From: JBCCQL01 sp039414355
Lineage (GTDB): Bacteria > Planctomycetota > Planctomycetia > Pirellulales > Lacipirellulaceae
Direction: 5' to 3'
DNA length: 64,000 bases
Assembly (NCBI GenBank): GCA_039414355.1
Contig: JBCDJN010000003.1
Coordinates: 1 to 64,000, forward strand
The notes beneath the pieces are model-generated. The model ran no database searches and had not been told where the DNA came from. It saw nothing but the letters and a program-made list of their open reading frames with translations. Position numbers and translations under genes: made by a program. Shown in pieces: positions 1 through 8,114 of the stretch (the stretch's first letter is position 1; each line of letters opens with the position of its first letter).

Positions 1-475
1 CGGTGATGATCAGGCGGTGGCCGGTGACCCGGAAGTTGTGGAGCCGGGCGACCGCCTCGCGGAGGGCGAGCAGTTCTTCGCTCTGGAACTCGATCAGCTT
101 GTCGCACTCTTGGCAGTAGAGGTGATCGTGCTGGGGGTAGCCGTAGTCGTGCTCGTACACGGCCCGGCCGCCGAGCGACATTTTGTTCAGCAGCCCCGCC
201 TCGACGAACTCTTCGAGCGCTCGGTAGACCGTCGCTCGGCTCACCCGCTCGCCGTCGGCCTTGGAGAGCGACTCGATCAGCTCATCGGCGTCGAAGTGCT
301 CGTGGCGGGCGAAGACGTGATCGACCAGCGCCCGCCGCTGCTGCGTGATCCGCTTGCCCTTGCTTTGCAGATACTCGGCGAACCGCTCCTGCGGTGACAG
401 GGCGACTTGCACTTCGCCGAGTGAGAAATCGATGGGCATCGGCACACGCGGCTCTGCGCTGGACGGGCGAGTCAT
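1..475 (-). CDS. Fur family metal-responsive transcriptional regulator (3' end cut by window)
   Basis: The reverse strand encodes a protein starting MTRPSSAEPRVPMP at an ATG ending at 475 and running off the left edge, so the C-terminus is missing. About residues 35-90 form a winged-helix region (KRITQQRRALVDHVF, then RVSRATVYRALEEF), followed by the Fur dimerisation and metal site HDHLYCQECDKLIEF with the CxxC pair typical of structural zinc binding. Fur proteins repress metal uptake, peroxide or zinc genes when metal-loaded; which subclass this is (Fur, Zur or PerR) cannot be decided without the C-terminus. The roughly 20-residue N-terminal extension before the winged helix is longer than in the classical Fur. 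No neighbour suggests a specific regulon. Confidence 0.88.
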   Translation of the reverse strand, partial: MTRPSSAEPRVPMPIDFSLGEVQVALSPQERFAEYLQSKGKRITQQRRALVDHVFARHEHFDADELIESLSKADGERVSRATVYRALEEFVEAGLLNKMSLGGRAVYEHDYGYPQHDHLYCQECDKLIEFQSEELLALREAVARLHNFRVTGHRLIIT

Positions 476-574
476 GCCCACATTCTAGGCGGACGCCGGG
501 GCCCTAGCCAACAGTCAGCCGCGCCGTCAGGCCTCGGCCGCGGACTGACGCCAAGCGGCTGGGAGCAGCGTGGC

Positions 575-850
575 TCAGCCAATCTGGTCGAGCAGACGCT
601 CGACGGCGGCGTCGAGTTTTTCGGGCGTTTCGTAGGCGCCAGACGCGATCTGGGCACGGATTTCGGCGACCCGGTCGGTACGGACCCCGCCGGCCTGCGA
701 CGCCTGGGCGGCTTCGGCGGAGATCTCGAGCTGGTCGACCGGCTGTGCCAATTTGGCCTGCTCGGCGCCACCGGCCGCTCGGGAGCGGGTCGCGTGTGGG
801 CCTTGGAGGGCGTGCGCCTGGTGGACTTGGCTGGATCCAGAAACTTGCAT
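575..850 (-). CDS. flgM: FlgM-like anti-sigma-28 factor
   Basis: A 91-residue protein beginning MQVSGSSQVHQAH. The C-terminal half has the FlgM pattern: VDQLEISAEA, then RTDRVAEIRAQIASGAY, then KLDAAVERLLDQIG. FlgM holds the flagellar sigma factor FliA inactive until the hook-basal body is finished. The start is set by a strong GGAGG seven bases upstream of the ATG, although the frame stays open further upstream. No other flagellar gene lies nearby, so it is an orphan here. Identification rests on the C-terminal sigma-binding helices; the N-terminus is low-complexity as in other FlgM proteins. Confidence 0.8.
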   Translation of the reverse strand: MQVSGSSQVHQAHALQGPHATRSRAAGGAEQAKLAQPVDQLEISAEAAQASQAGGVRTDRVAEIRAQIASGAYETPEKLDAAVERLLDQIG

Positions 851-1490
851 TGGGTGCCTCCGCGGGGCAGCGTTGCGTGCCCGCCACGGTCGCCCGGAGG
901 CGAGTCTTGGCGGACGTGTGGAAGTGGTTTTCAAAGGTTCGGCCGCCCTCGGCGCCGGTGCGCCGAAGCCTAATCCGTCCGAGTGCCGTCCGCGGGCTGC
1001 CGCCGCTGCCTCACCGCGGGTGGTGGGCAAATGGTGGCTGCTCGCGGTCCCCTTCCATGCGGGCGCCCCGCCGAGGTCGGGGGGCGTGGTGACGAGCCTC
1101 AACCGGCAATCCGCTGCCGGTCTGAAGCTAGCATCGGCCCCCGCGGCGGCGGCTCTTGGAGCCATTCGCCAAAGGGCCAATTGGTGTGCCCACGCTCACT
1201 TTTCGGGGTGTTCTGATCGTACGCCAAGCCCGTGTTGCCCGGCAACATCAGCCCACGGCCCGGCGTTGCAAACCCGCAACGGCCGGCTGCCGCGGCGTTT
1301 GCCGCCGCGACGCAAGCACCCGACACGATGCCCGACCGCAACACCGGCCACCCGGGAAATACGGAACTTTCCGGCACGCAGTGGGTTTAACTGATGGCGG
1401 GTTCGTGCGGCTGATGCCGTAGACTAGCCAAACGGGCGAGACGCCCCGAGCCGCCGACTCCTGCGGAATCACGCACCAAAGCGAAGACCC
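851..1490. other. Intergenic region without a supported gene
   Basis: About 640 bases between the divergently oriented flgM-like gene and the EF-hand gene. Open frames occur on both strands but their translations are arginine- and proline-rich with no domain-like sequence, as expected from random high-GC DNA. The promoters of both flanking genes must lie here, but no clear -35/-10 pair is visible. Confidence 0.5.
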
Positions 1491-2630
1491 ATGCCAATCC
1501 CGCCCGCTGCTCGATCGATTGCGATTGCCGCCTGCCTGGTCGCGTTCGGAGTCACCCCGACCAACGCCGGCGAGGCGGAAGATCTCTTCGATCGGCTCGA
1601 CGTGAACCTCGACGGCGAGGTTACCGTCGACGAGACGCCGGCCGAGCACCAGCGGCTGTTCGAACGACTGCTCCGCCGATCGGACGTCAACGGCAACGGA
1701 GCCCTGAGCCAGGCCGAGTTCCGTGAGGGCCTGGCGCCGACCGCGCCCGCCAAGCCAATGGTCGAGGCGACCGACGGCGCCTACCGCGGCGCCGACGCCA
1801 CCCGGCTGCTGCTGCTCAAGCTCGACACCAACGGCGACACGGTGATCACCAAGGCCGAGGCGCCGCGCGAGCTGCAGCGGGCCTTCGACCAACTGGTGGA
1901 GTCTGCCGATCGCAACAACGACAACCGGGTCAACTTCGGCGAGCTGAGCCGCGCTGGCGGCAGGCTCTCCCGCGTGGCCAACCAGGTCGCCCGCCGGCAG
2001 GGGTGGGACATCTCGGAAGAACTCGCCCAAGTCCAGGCGGAGCAGGGCGCCAACGCGGATCGGTTTGAGCGCGGCTTTGATCCCGCCAAGACGTTCTCTA
2101 GCCGCACGCAGAGCGCGGCGTTGTTCTCGCAACTCGATGGCGACGGCGACGGCTACTTGGTGAAGAGCGAGCTGCCGCCGGGCGTGGCCGAGCGGTCCGA
2201 GCGCCTCTTCGGCCGGGCCGACCGCGACCGCGACGGGAAGGTCTCCGAGCGCGAGTTCCTGGCCGCCGCCGAGCGCCTAGGCCAGATCACGCGGCTTCAA
2301 CAGCGGATGATGGGCAACCCGTCCACGGAAGCGATGGAAGCGACGCCATCGGCAGCTCGAAGCCAGCGCGCAAGTAAAGCGGCGGCGCGGCGTACGCCCC
2401 AAGACGATCAAGCGAGCCAGTCCGCGCAGCGGCTCATCAATCGCGTGGACCGCAACGGCGACGGGGCGATCGCCCGGGGCGAAGCCCGTGGCCGGCTGCG
2501 CGAGAACTTCCAGCGGCTCGACACCGACGGCGACGGTCAACTGCGCGGCGGCGAACTGTCACGCGTCGTCGAGGCTTTGGCGGACCGGCTGCGGCGGGCG
2601 GACCGGGCGTCGGCCGAGCGCATCGAGTAG
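1491..2630 (+). CDS. Secreted EF-hand calcium-binding protein (eight EF-hands)
   Basis: A 379-residue protein with an N-terminal signal peptide (hydrophobic stretch IAIAACLVAFGV ending near TNAGEA). Eight EF-hand loops are visible in four pairs: DVNLDGEVTVDE, DVNGNGALSQAE, DTNGDTVITKAE, DRNNDNRVNFGE, DGDGDGYLVKSE, DRDRDGKVSERE, DRNGDGAIARGE and DTDGDGQLRGGE. A basic, low-complexity linker (about residues 285-310) separates the third pair from the last. Planctomycetes encode many exported EF-hand proteins of unknown role; calcium binding outside the cytoplasm is expected, but no enzymatic domain is present. It stands alone on this strand. Confidence 0.85.
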   Translation: MPIPPAARSIAIAACLVAFGVTPTNAGEAEDLFDRLDVNLDGEVTVDETPAEHQRLFERLLRRSDVNGNGALSQAEFREGLAPTAPAKPMVEATDGAYRGADATRLLLLKLDTNGDTVITKAEAPRELQRAFDQLVESADRNNDNRVNFGELSRAGGRLSRVANQVARRQGWDISEELAQVQAEQGANADRFERGFDPAKTFSSRTQSAALFSQLDGDGDGYLVKSELPPGVAERSERLFGRADRDRDGKVSEREFLAAAERLGQITRLQQRMMGNPSTEAMEATPSAARSQRASKAAARRTPQDDQASQSAQRLINRVDRNGDGAIARGEARGRLRENFQRLDTDGDGQLRGGELSRVVEALADRLRRADRASAERIE

Positions 2631-2764
2631 CCCGCCCGGCGGCGGTTCGCGCCAGAATAGTCGCGAACCTTCTCAGTTTGGCGCCCCTCTTGCTGTTGTG
2701 TCCGCCAGACACTTCAGCCGCGTCCGGTCTGCCAGACCGGCGCCCACCGCCGCGAGGGGCCACC

Positions 2765-2956
2765 GTGACCAAACTCCTGCCGCCACAGAGCTTTGCCGCC
2801 AGCGACGACCACCCGGGGCTGCAGCCGGTCTACCTGCCCACCGACGCGTGGAGGCAGTTCAGCATCGAACTGTCTGAGGCGCTGAGTGAGTTGGAATCGA
2901 ACAATCGCCCGGTGCGGCAAACGCAGCGCGAAGCGGCCTTTGAGCCCTGCCGCTGA
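2765..2956 (+). CDS. Small hypothetical protein (63 aa)
   Basis: Begins at a GTG with a GAGGGG ribosome-binding site 5 bases upstream, giving VTKLLPPQSFAASDDH at the N-terminus and an amphipathic, acidic helix region (FSIELSEALSELESNN) near the C-terminus. The frame is open further upstream, but the upstream part is unlike protein, which supports the GTG start. No family recognised. The composition (mixed acidic and hydrophobic helix rather than Arg/Pro-rich) suggests a genuine gene. It lies 134 bases downstream of the EF-hand gene. Confidence 0.5.
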   Translation: MTKLLPPQSFAASDDHPGLQPVYLPTDAWRQFSIELSEALSELESNNRPVRQTQREAAFEPCR

Positions 2957-3353
2957 AAAACCTGGCGACGCTCGCCAGAGCGTCCCCCTTGCTTGATCGC
3001 ATCCTGCCCACACTTGAAGCCAGACAACCCGTCGCGTTCTCGCAACACTTTCGCGTCCACGTTGCCGCGCGACGACACGCCGGGCCGACTCGGTCGCCTG
3101 CCGGCAGCAGCCGCCGAAATAAAACTGGCAGTCTGGTTCTAAGTCTTCTCTCTATGCCGCGCTCTGCGGCAAACGTGACCTAGGGTTGGTGTGGCGAGCT
3201 ACGCAGCCACGGCGGCAACGCCCCGCTGCGACGCTCCGCCAGCGACCCTTTTCCCACGCGTCTCCTCCCTCCGCCGGCCCGCCCGCCAAGGGCGCCCCGG
3301 CCCTGCCGCAACCGCCCACCGCCCCCCGGTGACGCGGCTGCAAGGTCACGTCT
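2957..3353. other. Intergenic region upstream of the subtilase gene
   Basis: About 400 bases with no supportable gene. It presumably carries the promoter of the large secreted protease. A small AT-richer patch lies near 3117-3150. Nothing else recognisable. Confidence 0.4.
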
Positions 3354-6300
3354 ATGTCGGACCAAGTCTCCCGCCGCCGGAAGCGTCGCGGCCAGTTGGA
3401 ATCGCTCGAAGAGCGGCTCGCGATGTCGGCCGACGGGCTGATGGAAGCCGTCTCGTTCCACAGCCAGCCGACGGAAGACGAGTTTGGTTTGGGCTTCCAC
3501 AGCGCGCCCGCGCCGGAGCTGCACGGCGGCGATGCGTTCAGTCCCGGCTTCCACATCGAAGACGACGACCCGATGTCGTTCGACCCGATTGAGCAGATCG
3601 AAGGGCTGGTCGACGAGATCGACTTCCACCTCAACGAGGCCCACAACCAGACCGGCCTGAACGACGTCCGCGACAACTACGGATTCCGTGGCGCCGGCCA
3701 GACGATCGCCGTGATCGACTCCGGCGTCGCTTGGAGCCATGCGGCGCTTGGCGGCGGATTCGGCGAGGGCTACCGCGTTGTCGGCGGGTACGACTTCGGC
3801 GAGAACGACGCCGACCCGGACGACAACCGCCATTACCACGGCACCCACGTGGCCGGCATCATCGGCAGCGACGACGCCAACCACGAGGGCGTGGCGCCCG
3901 GCGTCGACCTGGTGGCGCTCAAGGTGGCCGACGCGAACGGCGGTTTCGGCTGGAGCCAGATCGAGGCGGCGCTGCAGTGGGTGATCAACAACCGCACAGC
4001 GTTCGATAGCCCGATCACCGCCGTGAACATGTCGCTGGGGACCAGCCAGAACATCGAGAGCGCACCGGGCTGGTCGACCATTGAAGACGAGTTCGCCCAG
4101 CTCGAAGCGGCCGGCGTGTTCATCGCCGTCTCCGCCGGCAACGACTTCACAAGCTACAACACGCCCGGCCTGGCCTACCCGGCCGCCAGCCAGTACGTCA
4201 TCCCGGTGATGTCCACCGACGACAGCGGCCAGCTAAGCTACTTCAGCCAGCGGCACCAGCGGGCCATCGCGGCGCCCGGGCGGAGCATTACCAGCACCTT
4301 CCCGGACCAATACGGCAACAACAACGGCATCACCGACGACTGGGCCACCATCTCCGGCACCAGCATGGCCGCGCCGTACGTCGCCGGCGCCAGCGCCCTG
4401 ATCCGCGAGGCGATGGAGTTCAACGGCCAGACCGGCATCACGCAGGACACCATCTACGACCACATGATGGCGACCGCCGATTCGTTCTACGACTCGGCGA
4501 CCGGCGCCTACTACTCGCGGCTGAACCTGGGCAACGCCATCGACGCCCTGATGCCGGAGGACGACTACGGCTCGAGCGTTGTCGACGCGTACGACCTTGG
4601 GACCATCAGTTCCATCTCCGCGCAGTCCGGACTGGTGTCCGGCGTTATCAGCACGCTTACCGACGGCGACTACTTCACCTTCACCGCCGGCGCCACGGGC
4701 AAGGTGACCTTCTCCGCGGGCAACACCACGCACGACCTGGTGGCGAGTTGGGAAGGTTTCGGCGCCGCCGGGTGGGTGGAAGCGGGTGTCGGCTACTCCA
4801 TGAACGTGGAAGCCGGGCAAGAGTACACCGTCGCCATCTCCAGCAGCGACGGCCTGGGCTACTACAACCTGAGCGTCGCCGTCGAAGAAGCCTTCTCCTA
4901 CACCGACTGGGGGACCGTCCAGGGGCAAACCACGTGGGCGGGCGTCGTCACCGATTCCACTTCTTGGTACCGCGTCAACGCCGGCCAGGCCGGCCTGCTC
5001 ACCGCCGACGCCACAAGCGGATCGGCCAGCCTCGCCTGGTACGACAGCAACCAGAACCTGATCGCCAGCGGCGCCGGCTCGCGCGTTGATCTGACCGCCG
5101 CGACGGGTACGGACTATTACCTGCGTGTTGAAGGCTCGGGCGGAACGGCCAGAATCCGGCTCACCAACCAAGTGAGCGTATCCGGCAATGCGGTCACCGT
5201 CAGCGGGACCGACTCCGCCGATTCGTTTAGCTTCACCGCCGGCAGCCAGCAGCACACGGTGCTGGCCAACGGTGTCTCGTACGCCTTCGACGCGACGACC
5301 TACACGTCGTTCACCCTCGACGGCGGCGGCGGGGCCGACCTGGTGAAGCTCACCGGCACCAGCGGCGATGAGCAGTTCACGCTGAACGCCGGAAGCGCGC
5401 AGCTCGACGGCGCTTCGTTCACCGCCACCGCCACCAGCGCCGAAGAGGTGCACGCCATCAGCGGCGGCGGCGCCGACACCGCCAACCTTTACGGCACCAC
5501 CGGCGCCGACAACTTCTTCGCCTACTCCACGCACGCCTACCTGCAGGGCAGCGGCTACCTGAGCTTCACCTCCGGCATGGCGACCGTGAACGCCTACGCC
5601 GGCGGCGGCGACGGCGACGTGGCGAACCTGTACGACTCGGCGGGCGACGACACCTTCACCGCCCACTCCACCTACGCGGTCCTCTCCGGCGCCGGTTTCT
5701 CCAACTACGCCGGCGGCTTCGACCTGGTGCACGGCTTCGCCTCGGCCGGCGGCGACGACACCGCTCACCTGTACGACTCAGCCGGCAACGATCGCTTCAC
5801 CGGCTACTCAACCTACGCCACGATGCAGGGCGATGGGTTCATGAACTACGTGGGCGGATTTGAGACCGTCAACGGCTATTCGCAGAACGGCGGCGCCGAC
5901 GAGGCGTGGCTGTTCGACTCCACGGGCGACGATCAGGCCGTCGCCCGCACCGACTACGCCTACTTGCAGGGCACCGGCTTCCACAACCGGGCGGAGGGTT
6001 TCGGCAGCGTCTACTTGATCGCCACCCTGGGCAACGACCACGCCGACCTGTACGACTCGACCGGCACCGACAACTTCTTCGGCGCCCAGACCTACGCCAT
6101 GATGCTGGGCACGGGCTACCTGAACTACGCCGGCGGCTTCAACAGCGTCACCGCCCACGCCGACAACGGCGGTGTGAACTTCGCCACGCTCTTCGACTCC
6201 ATCGGCAACGACACGCTGGTGGGGACCGCCGACTACACGCAGCTCAGCGGCGACGGTTTCAGCAACCGCGCCGAGGGCTTCGACTACACGTACGGCTTCT

Positions 6301-6932
6301 CATCCCTCGGCGGCGACGATACGGCACGATTCTACGACTCGGCGGGCGACGACTACTTCCGCGGCCACCTGACCTTCGCCTACCTGTACGGAACGGGATT
6401 CTTCAATTACGGCGCCGGCTTCGACAACGTCTACGCCTACTCTCAGAACGGCGGCTCGGACGAGGCGAACTTCTACGACTCGGCGGGCGACGACCAGTTT
6501 GTGGCGCAGGCGGACTCTTCGTCGATGACCGGCGCGGGCTACTACAACTACGCCGAAGGCTTTGACCGCGTCCACGCCTTCGCCCTGTACGGCGGGAACG
6601 ACTCGGCCGAGATCTACGACACCGCCGGCAACGATACGCTGATCAGCTCCCGCTCCGCGTCTTACCTGCTGGTCACCGGCGGCATCCGCTACGCCGCGGG
6701 TTTTGACAGCGTCACGGTCCGCGCGACCGCGGGCGGGCACGACGATGTGGGCTTCATCGACCCGCAGAGCGGCGACGTGGTCTACGGCCGGGCCGGCTAC
6801 CTCGACTACACGTCCGGCACGACGACCCGCCGCGTGGAGGGCTTCGACGTGATCTCCGCCCAAACCCTCAGCGGCGACACCGACGAAGACGTCTCCGCCA
6901 CCGACTACTACTACGCGTCGCTGAGCAACTAA
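3354..6932 (+). CDS. Large secreted subtilisin-like serine protease (S8) with PPC-like and repeat domains
   Basis: A 1192-residue protein. Near residues 15-27 is LESLEERLAMSADG, resembling the LEPR motif on very large planctomycete exported proteins; no ordinary signal peptide is visible. The S8 catalytic triad is intact: Asp122 (VIDSGVAWSH), His165 (HGTHVAGIIGS) and Ser337 (SGTSMAAPYVAG). Residues about 400-510 resemble a bacterial pre-peptidase C-terminal (PPC) domain, followed by a second similar beta domain. From about residue 708 to the end lie ten degenerate 47-residue repeats with the core LYDSAGDDTF and GAGFSNYAGGF. The repeats probably build a long beta structure acting as a stalk or cell-surface anchor. 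It ends only 8 bases from the convergent aminotransferase gene. Protease function is well supported; the substrate is unknown. Confidence 0.9.
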   Translation: MSDQVSRRRKRRGQLESLEERLAMSADGLMEAVSFHSQPTEDEFGLGFHSAPAPELHGGDAFSPGFHIEDDDPMSFDPIEQIEGLVDEIDFHLNEAHNQTGLNDVRDNYGFRGAGQTIAVIDSGVAWSHAALGGGFGEGYRVVGGYDFGENDADPDDNRHYHGTHVAGIIGSDDANHEGVAPGVDLVALKVADANGGFGWSQIEAALQWVINNRTAFDSPITAVNMSLGTSQNIESAPGWSTIEDEFAQLEAAGVFIAVSAGNDFTSYNTPGLAYPAASQYVIPVMSTDDSGQLSYFSQRHQRAIAAPGRSITSTFPDQYGNNNGITDDWATISGTSMAAPYVAGASALIREAMEFNGQTGITQDTIYDHMMATADSFYDSATGAYYSRLNLGNAIDALMPEDDYGSSVVDAYDLGTISSISAQSGLVSGVISTLTDGDYFTFTAGATGKVTFSAGNTTHDLVASWEGFGAAGWVEAGVGYSMNVEAGQEYTVAISSSDGLGYYNLSVAVEEAFSYTDWGTVQGQTTWAGVVTDSTSWYRVNAGQAGLLTADATSGSASLAWYDSNQNLIASGAGSRVDLTAATGTDYYLRVEGSGGTARIRLTNQVSVSGNAVTVSGTDSADSFSFTAGSQQHTVLANGVSYAFDATTYTSFTLDGGGGADLVKLTGTSGDEQFTLNAGSAQLDGASFTATATSAEEVHAISGGGADTANLYGTTGADNFFAYSTHAYLQGSGYLSFTSGMATVNAYAGGGDGDVANLYDSAGDDTFTAHSTYAVLSGAGFSNYAGGFDLVHGFASAGGDDTAHLYDSAGNDRFTGYSTYATMQGDGFMNYVGGFETVNGYSQNGGADEAWLFDSTGDDQAVARTDYAYLQGTGFHNRAEGFGSVYLIATLGNDHADLYDSTGTDNFFGAQTYAMMLGTGYLNYAGGFNSVTAHADNGGVNFATLFDSIGNDTLVGTADYTQLSGDGFSNRAEGFDYTYGFSSLGGDDTARFYDSAGDDYFRGHLTFAYLYGTGFFNYGAGFDNVYAYSQNGGSDEANFYDSAGDDQFVAQADSSSMTGAGYYNYAEGFDRVHAFALYGGNDSAEIYDTAGNDTLISSRSASYLLVTGGIRYAAGFDSVTVRATAGGHDDVGFIDPQSGDVVYGRAGYLDYTSGTTTRRVEGFDVISAQTLSGDTDEDVSATDYYYASLSN
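5475..6885 (+). repeat. Protein-level tandem repeat, 47-residue unit, about 10 copies
   Basis: Within the subtilase gene, a 141-base unit recurs in frame. Each unit carries a (D)xAxLYDSAGDDxF core, a YAxLxGxGFxNYAxGF segment and a glycine-rich turn such as SAGGDD or QNGGAD. Copies 1-9 keep the 46-47 residue spacing; copy 10 is degenerate. The paired GDD/GND turns recall calcium-binding beta-roll proteins, but the spacing is not that of classical nine-residue RTX repeats. Confidence 0.85.
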
Positions 6933-6940
6933 GCGTTGAG

Positions 6941-8089
6941 TCAGGCAGCGCGACGACCGACGCGCGACATCGAAGTGACGCCGTCAATCACCCGCTGACG
7001 CTCCTCGGCGGTGAGCGCCGATCCACTCGGCAGGCAGAGCCCGGTGGCGAAGAGGCGATCGGCAACCGCCCCGCCGCGGCTTCGGCAGCCGGCGTAGACC
7101 GGTTGCTGGTGCAGCGGCTTCCAGACGCGGCGTGACTCGATGTTGAGCTCTTCGAGGCGCAGCCGCACCTGCTCGCAGTCGGCGCCGAACTCCTCGGCAT
7201 CGATGGTGATCGCCGTCAGCCACCGGCACGCCCGGCCGTATGCGGCTTCGGGCATCATCGTGACGCTCGGCAACTGGCCGATGGTCTCCGCGTAGTGCCG
7301 GCAGTTCTCGCGGCGCCGCTCGACGTAGCGATCAAGTTCCCCGAGCTGGCAACAGCCGATGGCGGCCAGCAGGTTGCTCATCCGGTAGTTGAAGCCCACC
7401 TCGTTGTGCTCGTACCAGGCGACCGGCTCCTTGGCCTGCGTGGCGAGCTTGCGGGCATGGGCCAGCAGCGTCTCGTCATTCGAGCACAACGCCCCACCGC
7501 CGCTGGTGGAAATCATCTTGTTGCCGTTGAACGACAGCAGGCTCGCCCAACCGAGCGACCCGGCGGGCCGGCCGCGGTAGTCGGCGCCGAGCGACTCGGC
7601 GGCGTCCTCAATGACCGGCACGCCGTACTCGGCGGCGGCTTCGTTGATCGCGTCGAAGTCCGCGCACTGGCCTAGCACATCAACGGCAACGATCGCCCTC
7701 GGCAGCCGATTCCGCGCGGCACACGCCTTCAGTTCGTCGCGAACGAGTTCAGGATCAAGGTTCCAAGAGCCCGGCTCGGCGTCGATGAAGACCGGCTTGC
7801 CGCCCTCGTAAACAATGGGGTTCGCCGACGCGCAGAACGTGAGCGTGGAGCAAAGCACCTCGTCGCCCGGCATAAGCTCCAGGTGACGCAGCGCCAGGTG
7901 CAGCGCCGCGGTGCCGCTCGATACCGCAACAACGCCCGCCACGCCAACGCGATCGGCAAGCTGCTCCTCGAAGCGATTGAGGTCAGGCCCCACGGGCGCC
8001 AGCCAGTTGGAGTCGAGCACGCCGCGGACGGCGTCCAGTTCGTGCCCCGTTTGGTGCGGCGGCGAAAGGTAGATGCGTGGTTGGCTCAT
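6941..8089 (-). CDS. pglE: DegT/DnrJ/EryC1/StrS-type sugar aminotransferase (PglE-like)
   Basis: A 382-residue PLP enzyme starting MSQPRIYLSPPHQTG. The cofactor lysine is Lys191 in SFNGNKMISTSGGG, the variant typical of the PglE branch that aminates UDP-4-keto-6-deoxy-GlcNAc. Other family marks are VSSGTAALHLALRHL and VIEDAAESLGADYRG. The ATG at 8089 is preferred over one 26 codons upstream because the family begins just before the YLSPPHQTG motif and the upstream piece overlaps the neighbouring stop. It follows the fused PglC-PglD gene by 25 bases, consistent with co-transcription and with supplying the 4-amino sugar that the acetyltransferase domain acetylates. Substrate assignment is inference from motif and context. 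Confidence 0.85.
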   Translation of the reverse strand: MSQPRIYLSPPHQTGHELDAVRGVLDSNWLAPVGPDLNRFEEQLADRVGVAGVVAVSSGTAALHLALRHLELMPGDEVLCSTLTFCASANPIVYEGGKPVFIDAEPGSWNLDPELVRDELKACAARNRLPRAIVAVDVLGQCADFDAINEAAAEYGVPVIEDAAESLGADYRGRPAGSLGWASLLSFNGNKMISTSGGGALCSNDETLLAHARKLATQAKEPVAWYEHNEVGFNYRMSNLLAAIGCCQLGELDRYVERRRENCRHYAETIGQLPSVTMMPEAAYGRACRWLTAITIDAEEFGADCEQVRLRLEELNIESRRVWKPLHQQPVYAGCRSRGGAVADRLFATGLCLPSGSALTAEERQRVIDGVTSMSRVGRRAA

Positions 8090-8114
8090 GGCTCGCGGCT
8101 CTTCGATTGGATGC

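Noticed and set aside
753..1394. A 213-codon forward frame opposite the flgM-like gene and beyond
   Set aside because: Translation is Arg/Pro/Ala-rich without domain-like sequence, and it overlaps the supported reverse-strand gene; typical of high-GC random frames.
4233..5768. A 511-codon reverse frame across the subtilase gene
   Set aside because: It is a mirror of the glycine- and valine-rich repeats of a well-supported forward gene.
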